Source: UBA993 sp964389365 | Lineage (GTDB): Bacteria; Bacillota; Dethiobacteria; DTU022 | Length of the DNA: 36,595 nt | Assembly (NCBI GenBank): GCA_964389365.1 | Contig: CAYMDO010000019.1 | Location: 1 to 36,595, forward strand | Direction: 5' to 3' | Shown: positions 1 through 8,089 of the stretch, in pieces | Layout: every line of letters starts with the position of its first letter | How positions within the stretch are numbered: position 1 is the stretch's first letter | Notes under the pieces: generated by a model | Databases searched by the model: none | Seen by the model: the letters and a program-made list of their open reading frames with translations, nothing else | Told to the model about the DNA's origin: nothing | Position numbers and translations under genes: made by a program

Positions 1-237
1 ACTCCCCGCAAAAAGTCTTATACATCAAGCGCTTCCGAAGATCGCAAATGGCTTTTAAAATATTTTTAAGATATTAGACAATTTTATACAAAATAACAAT
101 TGCCGTGAATCTGCTTCAGAAGTTAAAACATCTACAGCTCGGGTGATCGGATAAGGTGCAGCCTTTTTCACCCTAACAGCCGGGCAAAAACTTTTTCTGT
201 GCCAATTTTTCTTTTTCTGCGCAGCATTATTTTTTGA

Positions 238-266
238 TTGCAAACAAAATCCATCTGGTATATATT
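238..266 (+). promoter_or_regulatory. Probable sigma-A promoter of glpD
   Basis: TTGCAA at 238-243 and TATATT at 261-266 are separated by 17 bases in an AT-rich stretch, just upstream of the glycerol-3-phosphate dehydrogenase gene. The rest of 1-237 shows no convincing gene. A short minus-strand reading frame there has no ribosome site and no recognisable domain. Confidence 0.5.
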
Positions 267-294
267 ATTAGCGAATAAATATATATTTTAAAAA

Positions 295-2025
295 ATGGGG
301 CGTGATTTGAAGGTGTCCGTTAACTGGAGTGCCGGCAACCGCAAGCAAGCTTTGGATTTGGCCCAACAACAAATATTTGATCTGGTCATCATTGGCGGAG
401 GCATTACCGGGGCCGGAATAGCAAGAGAATGCGCCTTGCGCGGCCTGTCATTCTGCCTGCTGGATAAAAACGATTTTGCTTCCGGCACATCTTCACGATC
501 GTCAAAGCTGTTCCACGGCGGCCTTCGTTACCTTGCGTCAGGAGAATTCGGCCTGGTGCGCGAATCAACAAGCGAGAGGAACTGGCTGCGCTGTCATCTG
601 CCCAACCTGGTGCGGCCTCTCGGCTTTGTCTACCCCTCGTACGAAAATTACAAGGCGAAACCGCTTTTGGTCCTTTTGGCCGTTCTGCTGTACGACCTTT
701 TTTCCGACTGTTTCAGTGAATATAAGAACTACCGCAAATCACGAATTTTTAAAGCTTCCTTCATCGAAGAATTTGAACCGGCGGTCGCCCTGGAAGATTC
801 GGAGCTGGGCAAAATGACAATAGCAGGCTTTTATTATGACACCTACTGTGACGATGCCAGGGTTACCCTCGAAATAATTAAGGAAAGCCTCGCTGAGAGC
901 ATGGGACGATCTGCAGCCCTCAATTATGCTCAGGTTGACGGATTTATTAAAGATTGGGAAAGCAAAGTGAACGGCGTAACAGTAACCGACTCCATGAGCG
1001 GCGGTACTTTTGAGGTGCGCGGCAGTTGTGTTGTTTCAGCAGCCGGAATCTGGACCGATCAGGTGCTCTCCGCCACTGATTACAACCGGGAAAGGATTTA
1101 CCCTACCAAAGGTGTCCACCTGGTGGTCCCGGCAGAACGGTTGGGCAACAGAAATGCATTCAGCCTTGTATCCCTCGATGACGGACGTTTTTTCTTTATT
1201 TTGCGCCGGGGCAAAGTTTCAATAATTGGCACCACCGACACCGCTTACTATCCTGAGTCGTCCAGCCTTGATGAACCCTGGTGCACCAGGGAAGATTGCG
1301 CTTACTTGCTCAGGACAGTCAATAGAATATTCCCGCGGTCACGGCTTACCGACACTGACATCATCGGTGCTTATGCCGGTATCAGGCCGCTGATCAGGCA
1401 GGAGGACGCAAAGCATGAGTCGGACGTATCCCGCAATCACGAAATCTTCTCTACCGCTGACGGAGTGGTGGCAATCGCCGGCGGCAAATCAACCACTCAC
1501 CGCCGGATGGCCGAAGACCTGGTGTTTTACCTGGTCAGGGAAAAATTCTTAAATCCTTTCGAAAAACCGGAACAGATGAAAAGGGATTTTTCAAAAGTTC
1601 CGTTTAAAGTGGGGTTAACCCGCAAAGAATTTGACAGGTTGGCCGGGGAAAAAGGCCTGTCAGAAACAGCTCACCCCGACCAGCAGGAACATTTTTACTC
1701 CCAGTACGGCCGGGGTGGCCTGGCAATTTTAGAAACGATTAAAGTTAACCCGTCGTCGGGAAAACCTTTTCTTGTAGGCTACCCTTTCTGTGAAGCAGAA
1801 GTTCTCTACATCCTGGAGCAGGAGAACGCGCCAAAGCTGATGGACGTTCTTTGCCGCCGGACGGAAGCCCAGTGGCTGGTCTGGCATCACATGCAGGATA
1901 AGCTTGCCGAACCTGTTGCGTCCGTTATGGCCCGCTACTATAACTGGAGCGGTGAAACCAAGTCGCAGGAAATCGGACAATATTTGGATTACATCGGCAA
2001 AAGCGTCCGGTTTCTGGATAATTAA
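295..2025 (+). CDS. glpD: FAD-dependent glycerol-3-phosphate dehydrogenase
   Basis: This enzyme oxidises sn-glycerol-3-phosphate to dihydroxyacetone phosphate at the membrane, passing electrons to quinone or another acceptor. The N-terminal dinucleotide fold shows the FAD-binding run VIIGGGITGAGIA (about residues 32-44), followed by the family block TSSRSSKLFHGGLRYL. The later segment GTTDTAY and the C-terminal IRPLI and GGKSTTHRRMAED regions are also typical of GlpD/GlpA, and 576 residues is a usual length. The start is uncertain: ATG 295 lacks a good ribosome site, whereas TTG 307 has GGGG six bases upstream. No glpK or glpF lies in the window, so the gene appears to stand alone behind its own promoter. 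Family assignment is firm; the electron acceptor cannot be read from sequence. Confidence 0.95.
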   Translation: MGRDLKVSVNWSAGNRKQALDLAQQQIFDLVIIGGGITGAGIARECALRGLSFCLLDKNDFASGTSSRSSKLFHGGLRYLASGEFGLVRESTSERNWLRCHLPNLVRPLGFVYPSYENYKAKPLLVLLAVLLYDLFSDCFSEYKNYRKSRIFKASFIEEFEPAVALEDSELGKMTIAGFYYDTYCDDARVTLEIIKESLAESMGRSAALNYAQVDGFIKDWESKVNGVTVTDSMSGGTFEVRGSCVVSAAGIWTDQVLSATDYNRERIYPTKGVHLVVPAERLGNRNAFSLVSLDDGRFFFILRRGKVSIIGTTDTAYYPESSSLDEPWCTREDCAYLLRTVNRIFPRSRLTDTDIIGAYAGIRPLIRQEDAKHESDVSRNHEIFSTADGVVAIAGGKSTTHRRMAEDLVFYLVREKFLNPFEKPEQMKRDFSKVPFKVGLTRKEFDRLAGEKGLSETAHPDQQEHFYSQYGRGGLAILETIKVNPSSGKPFLVGYPFCEAEVLYILEQENAPKLMDVLCRRTEAQWLVWHHMQDKLAEPVASVMARYYNWSGETKSQEIGQYLDYIGKSVRFLDN

Positions 2026-2138
2026 CGACTTTTAATCGCAGGTATATTTTTCCATAGCATCTTTCTAATTATCAGGGCAAATTTGATGGGGTTTTCCATC
2101 CCCGTAAACCGTGGCATTGGTGAAAAGAGTCCTTAAAC

Positions 2139-2297
2139 TTAATTTATTCCTCGTTTGTACCAGATCTTTTTCGTCCATCGGAACCTGACCGGTATTAAAC
2201 CACCCTCGCCGTCATGCAGTAAAACAGGACAACCACGCCGAATTTTTTCATTCTCCTGCCACCACTCAGCTAAATCATCCGACCTGAGGGATAAGCT
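2139..2297 (-). pseudogene. C-terminal remnant of an unknown gene
   Basis: The 334 bases between glpD and the GYF_2 gene contain an open minus-strand frame of 52 codons with strongly protein-like composition (segments LAEWWQENEKIRRG and IPVRFRWTKKIWYKRG) that ends at a natural TAA. It is closed upstream by a stop at 2298-2300 and contains no ATG, GTG or TTG start in a sensible position. I read it as the tail of a gene whose front was lost, but I do not recognise the family. A chance open frame is possible. The remainder of the gap (2026-2138) has only a weak GATGG/CCATC hairpin. Confidence 0.3.
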
Positions 2298-2359
2298 TTA
2301 ATTTGCTTGTTCCTCCTCGTTTGACAGGAGTACGGCTCTGCTGCGGGATATAAAACCCG

Positions 2360-2995
2360 CTAGTAAGAAGCTTTGCCTTTCAGGATCACAGTCTTTAATT
2401 TCCAGCCGTGGTTTTGCAGCAGTTGTTTCACCGCATCACGCAGGCTGCCGTAATCAAACTGGTAATCGTAGACCAGTTCTCCCCCGGGGGCATAACCCCT
2501 TTCCCTGCTCTGCTGGAAAAGCTCAATTCCTTTTATCTTCTTTTTTTGAACCCCGATTGAGAAGGATAAACCCGAAGAAGTTTCCTTAAGCATCTCCCAA
2601 TAGTAAGCTGTTTTATCCTGCTCGCTGAGCAATATTCTTGCAGCATAGCTTACTGTTTTTTTACCGCTGTACCAACTGCTGTCAGTTACTTCATTGGATA
2701 TTTCAATATCCGTTTCGCTGCCCCTGGCAATCTTAAATGGGCCGGCTTCGTTAAAATTAAGGATCTCCTGCAGTATTGTGTCTTTCTCCGAGTCACTGCC
2801 TGGCGGGGCAGATCCTTGATTCCCCTGCCCGGTCCCAACCAAACCACCTATATTAGAGGCTGCAGTCCAATCGCTCATCGTCTGGTTCCAAACAAGGTCG
2901 CCTGCCCCGATTCGCCCTTCCGCCCCCATTTTAAAAAATTCCTGCTCGCTGAACGGCCCGCTTTGCGCCCCATTCCGGTATAGATGCCAGTCCAT
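2360..2995 (-). CDS. GYF_2 (DUF4339) domain protein of unknown function
   Basis: Residues 1-55 match the GYF_2 pattern, W-x-x-Y-x-x-G-x-x-x-G-P-(F/Y)-(S/T)-x-x-E followed by a second Trp (VWNQTMSDWTAA). This is a small module associated with proline-rich peptide or membrane-protein contacts in bacteria. A low-complexity Gly/Ser/Pro linker (about 56-70) leads to a C-terminal domain of about 140 residues that I do not recognise; it is rich in beta-type segments and ends in KLKTVILKGKASY. There is no signal peptide or membrane helix, so the protein is probably cytoplasmic. The ATG is preceded by GAGGGGGACGGG. The gene has its own promoter (3069-3097, minus strand) and no functional partner next to it. 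Confidence 0.75.
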   Translation of the reverse strand: MDWHLYRNGAQSGPFSEQEFFKMGAEGRIGAGDLVWNQTMSDWTAASNIGGLVGTGQGNQGSAPPGSDSEKDTILQEILNFNEAGPFKIARGSETDIEISNEVTDSSWYSGKKTVSYAARILLSEQDKTAYYWEMLKETSSGLSFSIGVQKKKIKGIELFQQSRERGYAPGGELVYDYQFDYGSLRDAVKQLLQNHGWKLKTVILKGKASY

Positions 2996-3068
2996 TGTCC
3001 CGTCCCCCTCACTGTTTAGTTAGTAGATCTATTTAGCGCAGGAGCGCCTTCCCTTTCCTGTTGACTAG

Positions 3069-3097
3069 ATTATATTAACCTGAATCATAAAAAACAA
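3069..3097 (-). promoter_or_regulatory. Probable sigma-A promoter of the GYF_2 gene
   Basis: On the minus strand TTGTTT (3097-3092) and a perfect TATAAT (3074-3069) are spaced by 17 bases, about 75 bases upstream of the GYF_2 start codon. Confidence 0.5.
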
Positions 3098-3099
3098 TA

Positions 3100-3399
3100 T
3101 GTTTTATGCTGTCGTCACGGCATATTCAAAGCTCCTGCCGGGCAAAAGAGGATCTGCCAGTATGGTATCGAAAAAGCAATGTATTTGCTTACTTTTCAGG
3201 ATCAACGCTACCAGAGAGGAGCAAAGCCCCGGGTTATTAAAATCCTGGGTAAAGGCGGCGAACAAGAATCCTTTATGCTGGCGGTGTTTCGGCCCCCGGA
3301 ATGGTTTCATGGGTACGGGAAAATAACTGCCGGACTTAGTAAGGTCGGCAGCAGCGGTTTTACAACCGTATCAATTTTTCTAGATGCGAGGTGACTGTG
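3100..3399 (+). other. Spacer upstream of the SDR gene; no supported gene
   Basis: Several short overlapping frames are open here (for example 3179-3394 on plus). None has a ribosome site or a recognisable domain. The only clear element is the GAGGTG ribosome site at 3388-3393 of the next gene. Confidence 0.4.
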
Positions 3400-4167
3400 A
3401 TGGATTTCTCAAAATGCAAAGCGCTGGTTACCGGTGGAGCCTCGGGCCTTGGCGAAGCGACGGTCAGGGAGATAATCGCCGGCGGCGGCAGGGCAGCCAT
3501 TCTTGACCTGGACGACAGCCGAGGGGAACAGCTGGCTGCCGATCTTGGCGAACATTCGCTTTTTATTAAAACCGACGTCAGCTCCACGGAAAGCGTATCA
3601 AAGGCGGTCGCGCAGGCAGCAGAAACCTTTGGCAAAATCAACGTGGCCGTAAACTGCGCCGGTATAGCACCGGCCGCTAAAATACTCGGTAAACAGGGGC
3701 CGCATGATCCTGAACTTTTCAACCGGGTGCTGCAGGTCAACCTGATCGGTACGTTCAACCTGATCTGCCTTGCTGCTGAAAAAATAGCCGAAAGCGAACC
3801 TGACGCAGACGGGGAGAGAGGCGTCATCATCAATACTGCTTCAATTGCCGCCTTCGAGGGCCAAATCGGGCAGGCTGCCTACAGCGCGTCCAAGTGCGGT
3901 ATTATCGGTTTAACGCTTCCGGTTGCCCGCGAGCTGGCCCCGCTCGGGATCAGGGTGGTTACCATCGCACCAGGCATAATGGAAACGCCGATGCTGATGG
4001 GCATGCCGGATCATGTCCGTGCAGCGCTGGGAGAAATGGTCCCTTTTCCCCGGCGGTTGGGACGCCCCGAAGAATTCGCAATGCTGGCCCGCCAGATTAT
4101 TGAGAATGCAATGCTGAACGGCACGACAATCCGCCTTGACGGAGCTATCAGGATGCAGCCCAAATAG
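3400..4167 (+). CDS. Short-chain dehydrogenase, HSD10-like 3-hydroxyacyl-CoA dehydrogenase
   Basis: This is a classical SDR of 255 residues: cofactor loop TGGASGLGEAT near residue 10, NCAG motif, and catalytic YSASK with the upstream serine. From the middle onwards it closely resembles mitochondrial type 2 3-hydroxyacyl-CoA dehydrogenase (HSD17B10), including RGVIINTASIAAFEGQ, QAAYSASK and the C-terminal IRLDGAIRMQPK. HSD10-type enzymes use NAD+ to oxidise short or branched 3-hydroxyacyl-CoA and some hydroxysteroids. The acidic residue after the second strand (LDLDD) suggests NAD rather than NADP. I chose ATG 3400 because GAGGTG sits six bases upstream; GTG 3391 would lie inside that site. 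The gene stands alone, so the acyl-CoA substrate is unknown. Confidence 0.88.
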   Translation: MDFSKCKALVTGGASGLGEATVREIIAGGGRAAILDLDDSRGEQLAADLGEHSLFIKTDVSSTESVSKAVAQAAETFGKINVAVNCAGIAPAAKILGKQGPHDPELFNRVLQVNLIGTFNLICLAAEKIAESEPDADGERGVIINTASIAAFEGQIGQAAYSASKCGIIGLTLPVARELAPLGIRVVTIAPGIMETPMLMGMPDHVRAALGEMVPFPRRLGRPEEFAMLARQIIENAMLNGTTIRLDGAIRMQPK

Positions 4168-4182
4168 AATTAACGATGGATG

Positions 4183-4210
4183 TTGACATCACAGGCACAG
4201 CTAATATAAT
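4183..4210 (+). promoter_or_regulatory. Near-consensus promoter of the molybdate operon
   Basis: Perfect TTGACA (4183-4188) and perfect TATAAT (4205-4210) with a 16-base spacer lie just after the SDR stop codon. Transcription would begin near 4217 and leave a leader of about 140 bases before the first operon gene. Confidence 0.8.
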
Positions 4211-4216
4211 TACAGT

Positions 4217-4359
4217 TGCAGGGGAAACCTGGCAAATGCCCCTTTCCAATAGCAGAAAAGGGGCATAATCAGAGAGGCGTTATACTTTTTAAAACATAAC
4301 GCTTCTCGAAAATCAAATTTGATTTTACTGCTATTGCCGCAGGAGAGGGGGAACAAGCT
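4217..4359 (+). promoter_or_regulatory. Structured 5' leader of the molybdate operon (candidate cis-regulatory RNA)
   Basis: Three stems are visible. GCCCCTTT (4238-4245) pairs with AAAGGGGC (4257-4264). A 12-bp stem with one G-U pair joins 4272-4283 and 4296-4307. An 18-base perfect palindrome of A/T-rich sequence lies at 4309-4326. GGGG at 4221-4224 could instead pair with CCCC at 4239-4242, giving an alternative fold. The ribosome site AGGAGAGGGGG (4341-4351) follows. Molybdenum-cofactor riboswitches are known upstream of such operons, but I could not match their consensus here, so the class is open. Confidence 0.45.
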
Positions 4360-5403
4360 GTGATCATCAGTCAGATTGAAACAGAAAAATCGGTCGGCCA
4401 CCTGCTCTGTCACGATATAACCAAGATTGAAAAAGGCACATTTAAGGGGGCTATTTTTAAAAAAGGGCATCAAATCCGCCCCGAAGATGTCGAAACCCTC
4501 TTAAATCTGGGTAAAAATCACATATATACCTTAGAGCTGGAGGCGGGCGAACTGCATGAGGAAGCAGCCGGGGAGAGAATTGCCGGGGCAATTGCCGGTC
4601 CCGGCCTGACTATCGAGGGTCCTTCCGAAGGGCGCTTAAACCTGATTGCAGAATTCTCCGGGCTTCTTAACATTATTCCCTCGAGGCTGCAGCAGATCAA
4701 CGATGTTCCGGACGTAATTGTTGCCACGCTCCACAACCATTCACCGGTTAAGGTGGGAGAAAGGGTAGCCGGGGCCAAAGTTATTCCCCTGGTTGTAGGA
4801 GAGGATACGGTCCAAAAGGTTGAAGCGATCTGCGCTTCCGGTGAGCCGGTAATTTCTGTGGCACCATACCTGCCCCATAAACTGGGCTGCCTGATAACCG
4901 GGCGGGAAATTTTCGAAGGCCGTATAAAAGACGGTTTTGCCCCTGTTTTGACCGAAAAAGCAGCAGCTTACAACCTGGGGGAGCCGCTGATCCGCTGCTG
5001 CCCCGATGATGCCGATCTGATCGCCGCTTCGATCAAAGAGCTGATCACTGAAGGGTGCAGCCTGATCGTTATAACCGGCGGGATGTCGGTTGATCCCGAT
5101 GATGTTACCCCGGGCGGCATCCGCAAAACCGGGGCTGAAATTATAAAATACGGGGCCCCGGCTTTGCCCGGTGCCATGTTTTTACTGGCTTACCTGAAAG
5201 AGATTCCACTGGTTGGCCTGCCGGCCTGTGCGATGTATTTTAGCACCACTGTTTTTGACTTGATATTACCACGCCTGCTGACCGGCATCCGGGTCAGCGC
5301 CGGCGATATTGCAGCCCTTGGCCATGGTGGCCTCTGCCGGCAATGCAGGGAGTGCGTTTATCCGGATTGTTCTTTTGGCAAAGGAGGAACCTGCTTACTA
5401 TAA
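4360..5403 (+). CDS. MoeA/MoaB-like molybdopterin-binding protein with C-terminal Cys cluster
   Basis: The C-terminal half carries the MoCF/MoaB-type molybdopterin-binding fold: the ITGREIFEG segment, LIVITGGMSVDPDDVTPGGI, and a GLPACAMY loop near the end. The N-terminal part (about 1-165) resembles the front domain of molybdopterin-binding proteins that accompany molybdate transporters in Clostridia. Residues 328-345 form a C-x2-C-x2-C-x4-C-x7-C cluster that could hold an Fe-S cluster or zinc. GTG 4360 follows AGGAGAGGGGG. It is the first gene of the modABC operon, and its end overlaps the region just upstream of modA. A role in molybdate insertion or in sensing molybdopterin is plausible. 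It lacks the full MoeA length (about 400 residues), so I do not call it MoeA itself. Confidence 0.85.
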   Translation: MIISQIETEKSVGHLLCHDITKIEKGTFKGAIFKKGHQIRPEDVETLLNLGKNHIYTLELEAGELHEEAAGERIAGAIAGPGLTIEGPSEGRLNLIAEFSGLLNIIPSRLQQINDVPDVIVATLHNHSPVKVGERVAGAKVIPLVVGEDTVQKVEAICASGEPVISVAPYLPHKLGCLITGREIFEGRIKDGFAPVLTEKAAAYNLGEPLIRCCPDDADLIAASIKELITEGCSLIVITGGMSVDPDDVTPGGIRKTGAEIIKYGAPALPGAMFLLAYLKEIPLVGLPACAMYFSTTVFDLILPRLLTGIRVSAGDIAALGHGGLCRQCRECVYPDCSFGKGGTCLL

Positions 5404-5450
5404 AACCAACAGCTATAACTAAAAAAAAGCATACCACCCGGGGAAAAATC

Positions 5451-6278
5451 GTGCTAAGCATGGATATTTTTTACCTGCTGCCAGATGTCAGAGCTTTGCG
5501 CGAACTTGTATTATTGCTCCTGCCGTTGCTTTTTGTTGCCAGCTCATTACCCGGATGCCACGCCGAAAGCCGGGTTACGCTTGTTGTCGCAGCCGGAGCC
5601 GGCTTAACTGATGCCCTGACCGAGGTAAACGAATTTTACTGCCGGGAGCAGCAGCTAATCAGGGTTAAAGCAACTTTTGCCGCAACCGGAGACCTGAAGA
5701 CCCAAATAGAAAACGGAGCGCCGGCAGATATATTTTTCTCCGCTTCGCCAGGCCAGATGGACGCCCTGGAACAAAAATCGCTGATCTTAACCGGTACCCG
5801 CAGGGATGTCCTGGCCAACAAACTGGTTTTAATTACCCATCGCGACAACCCGGACGCAATTGACAATTTTTCTGCTCTCGAAAACGGCGTTTTCAGCCTG
5901 ATAGCCATCGGCGACCCGGCGTTTGTGCCGGCCGGAGCGTATGCACTGGAAGCCTTTAAGTCCGCTGGAGTTTCTTACGAAAAACTTAAGCCGAAAATAG
6001 TGTTGGGCAACAATGTCCGCCAGGTTCTGAGCTACGTGGAAAATAAAAGCGTCGATTACGGCATAGTCTACTATACCGACACAACGGCCTCCGATCGGGT
6101 CAGAATCGCTGCAACAGCGCCCCGGGAGGTCAACCGACTGGTTATTTTTCCGGTGGCAGTGATCGCGGCCAGCAATTATCCGGAGCAGGCTGCCGCTTAT
6201 ATCGATTTTTTGTTCAGCCCGCCGGCCACGGCAATTTTTAAAAAGCACGGGTATATAACGGCTCATCAACCAGATTAA
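5451..6278 (+). CDS. modA: Molybdate ABC transporter, substrate-binding lipoprotein
   Basis: ModA captures molybdate (or tungstate) outside the membrane and delivers it to ModBC. The mature part shows the ModA hallmarks ATGDLKTQIENGAPADIFFSAS and VDYGIVYYTD, with a final domain crossing typical of the periplasmic-binding fold. The front has a long hydrophobic stretch ending in a lipobox, SLPGC, so the protein should be lipid-anchored at that Cys, as usual in Gram-positive bacteria. Start choice is between GTG 5451, with GGGG seven bases upstream, and ATG 5460; both keep the signal peptide. It lies 47 bases after the molybdopterin-binding gene and 14 before modB. Molybdate versus tungstate preference is not decidable by eye. 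Confidence 0.93.
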   Translation: MLSMDIFYLLPDVRALRELVLLLLPLLFVASSLPGCHAESRVTLVVAAGAGLTDALTEVNEFYCREQQLIRVKATFAATGDLKTQIENGAPADIFFSASPGQMDALEQKSLILTGTRRDVLANKLVLITHRDNPDAIDNFSALENGVFSLIAIGDPAFVPAGAYALEAFKSAGVSYEKLKPKIVLGNNVRQVLSYVENKSVDYGIVYYTDTTASDRVRIAATAPREVNRLVIFPVAVIAASNYPEQAAAYIDFLFSPPATAIFKKHGYITAHQPD

Positions 6279-6292
6279 TTGGGAGGCGCTTG

Positions 6293-6985
6293 ATGGAGTT
6301 TTTCCTTACCCCTCTCCTGATATCACTGAGAACCGTATTTGCCGCAACGGTGATTACTTTCTTCCTCGGCCTGGCTGCCGCCCGCTGGATAGCCAGTTAT
6401 CACGGCCGTTTCAGGAACATAATTGACGGTATTTTCCTGCTGCCGATCGTTTTGCCGCCAACCGTAATCGGTTTCGGTTTGCTGCTGCTTTTCGGCAACC
6501 GGGGGCCGCTGGGCAGGCTGCTGGCGTTATTTGATACGACGCTTATTTTCAGCTGGCCGGCAACCGTTGTTACCGCAGTGATCGTTGCTTTTCCCCTGAT
6601 GTATATGACTGCACGCGGCGGGTTTGAACAGGTTGACGCCAACCTGGAAAATGCTGCGCGCACTCTTGGCGCGGGCGAATGGCGCCTCTTCTGGACCGTT
6701 ACCCTGCCGCTGTCGTGGCCAACAGTGATGGCCGCAACCATCCTCGCGTTTACCAGGGCGCTCGGTGAGTTCGGCGCCACGCTGATGCTGGCCGGGAACC
6801 TGCCCGGCAGAACAACCACCCTTCCGGTTGCCATCTATTTCAAGCTGCAGGCGGGGCAAATGCGCGAAGCGCTGATCCTGGCCATAGTAGTATTTATTTT
6901 TGCACTGGCTTCCCTGGCTTTGCTTGCGTACTGGAAGTCAAAAGCGAGGCAAAACGGAAGGGGGCAAAACAATGCTGGAATTTAA
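6293..6985 (+). CDS. modB: Molybdate ABC transporter permease
   Basis: This integral membrane subunit of about 230 residues has five or six hydrophobic helices. The EAA loop that contacts the ATPase is present (ENAARTLGAGEWRLFWTVTL), followed by GEFGATLMLAGNLPGRT, which is characteristic of ModB/CysT-type permeases. ATG 6293 has GGGAGG six bases upstream; a TTG directly before it is not needed. The gene overlaps modC by 14 bases, suggesting coupled translation. Confidence 0.95.
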   Translation: MEFFLTPLLISLRTVFAATVITFFLGLAAARWIASYHGRFRNIIDGIFLLPIVLPPTVIGFGLLLLFGNRGPLGRLLALFDTTLIFSWPATVVTAVIVAFPLMYMTARGGFEQVDANLENAARTLGAGEWRLFWTVTLPLSWPTVMAATILAFTRALGEFGATLMLAGNLPGRTTTLPVAIYFKLQAGQMREALILAIVVFIFALASLALLAYWKSKARQNGRGQNNAGI

Positions 6986-8054
6986 CATTAAACGCACCCT
7001 GCCCGGATTTAATTTAGATGTAAACATGGCTGTCAACGATGAGATCGTTTCAATATTAGGCCCTTCCGGCTCCGGCAAAACAATGACTCTATTTTGTTTA
7101 GCCGGCCTCATTCGGCCTGATGAAGGCCTGGTCAAACTAAATAACCGGATTCTTTTCAGTTCGGAAAAGCAAATCTGCATCCCCCCGCGCAGCAGGAAAA
7201 TCGGTTTTGTTTTTCAAAACTACGCCCTCTTCCCCCACCTGACTGTTGCCGAAAATATCGCTTACGGGCTGTCCGGCCAACCAGCACCGGCTGCATCAAA
7301 AAAAGTGGCAGAGCTGCTCGAAGTGATTAACATTCCAGCCCTGAAAAACCGCTACCCGGCAGAGCTGTCAGCAGGGCAGCAGCAGAGAGTGGCACTCGCG
7401 CGGGCCATTGCCCCTGAACCGGAAGCGCTGCTCCTTGACGAACCCTTCTCCGCATTGGATACTTACCGGAAAGAACGGATGGAGTACGAATTGCTTACAC
7501 TCTATCATTATTACAGAGGCGATATCCTGTTTGTCACCCACGACCTGGATCAGGGCTTCAAAGTCGGCAAACGATTAGCCGTATATGACAATGGGAAAAT
7601 TGTACAGTATGCTGACAAACACCAGGTTATCAGCAGGCCGGCAAACCGGACGGCGGCCCGCCTGGCCGGCTTCAAAAACCTGGCCGAGGGCCGGGTAGTT
7701 GCCTTAGACGACGGCGCGGCAACTGTGTTCATTCCGGAATTCGATCAAACCTTAACTGTTTCGGCCCCGGCATCAATCAAACTGGGCGCCAATCAACCGG
7801 TCATTATCGGCATCAGGCCTGAACATCTCGAAGTTGTGGATCAGCCGATAAGCAATTCTATTGCCGTTCGCCCTGACAAGGTTGTTCAGGGAGTGACAGC
7901 CGTACACTCTTATTATTATGCGTCAGCCGATCGGCAAAAACGCTACAGCCTGGAATACCGCTGCCCGGGTGAGCGGCAGCTTCGCCCCGGCAACGCCGGA
8001 GGTGGCTGTTACCTGTACTTTGACCCCCACCTGCTGATAATCATGGAATTGTAA
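6972..8054 (+). CDS. modC: Molybdate ABC transporter ATP-binding protein
   Basis: This 360-residue ATPase powers molybdate import. Motifs appear in order: Walker A GPSGSGKT (about residue 30), Q-loop FVFQNYALFPHL, signature LSAGQQQRVALARA, Walker B ALLLDEPFSALD and switch His in LFVTHDLDQ. Residues after about 235 form the C-terminal TOBE/MOP-like extension that binds molybdate in ModC proteins, with GIRPEH at its centre. ATG 6972 is preceded by GGAAGGGGG inside the end of modB. It is the last gene of the operon; no clear terminator is visible in the 35 bases before the convergent peptidase gene. Confidence 0.94.
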   Translation: MLEFNIKRTLPGFNLDVNMAVNDEIVSILGPSGSGKTMTLFCLAGLIRPDEGLVKLNNRILFSSEKQICIPPRSRKIGFVFQNYALFPHLTVAENIAYGLSGQPAPAASKKVAELLEVINIPALKNRYPAELSAGQQQRVALARAIAPEPEALLLDEPFSALDTYRKERMEYELLTLYHYYRGDILFVTHDLDQGFKVGKRLAVYDNGKIVQYADKHQVISRPANRTAARLAGFKNLAEGRVVALDDGAATVFIPEFDQTLTVSAPASIKLGANQPVIIGIRPEHLEVVDQPISNSIAVRPDKVVQGVTAVHSYYYASADRQKRYSLEYRCPGERQLRPGNAGGGCYLYFDPHLLIIMEL

Positions 8055-8089
8055 ATAAGCTGCCTGCTATAACCACCCCCAACCGGGCG

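Noticed and set aside
55..243. 62-codon minus-strand frame at the window start
   Set aside because: Low-complexity basic composition, AT-rich DNA and no ribosome site; it lies over the glpD upstream region.
3099..3394. Overlapping short plus-strand frames upstream of the SDR gene
   Set aside because: No ribosome site, no recognisable domain, and both frames compete for the same bases.
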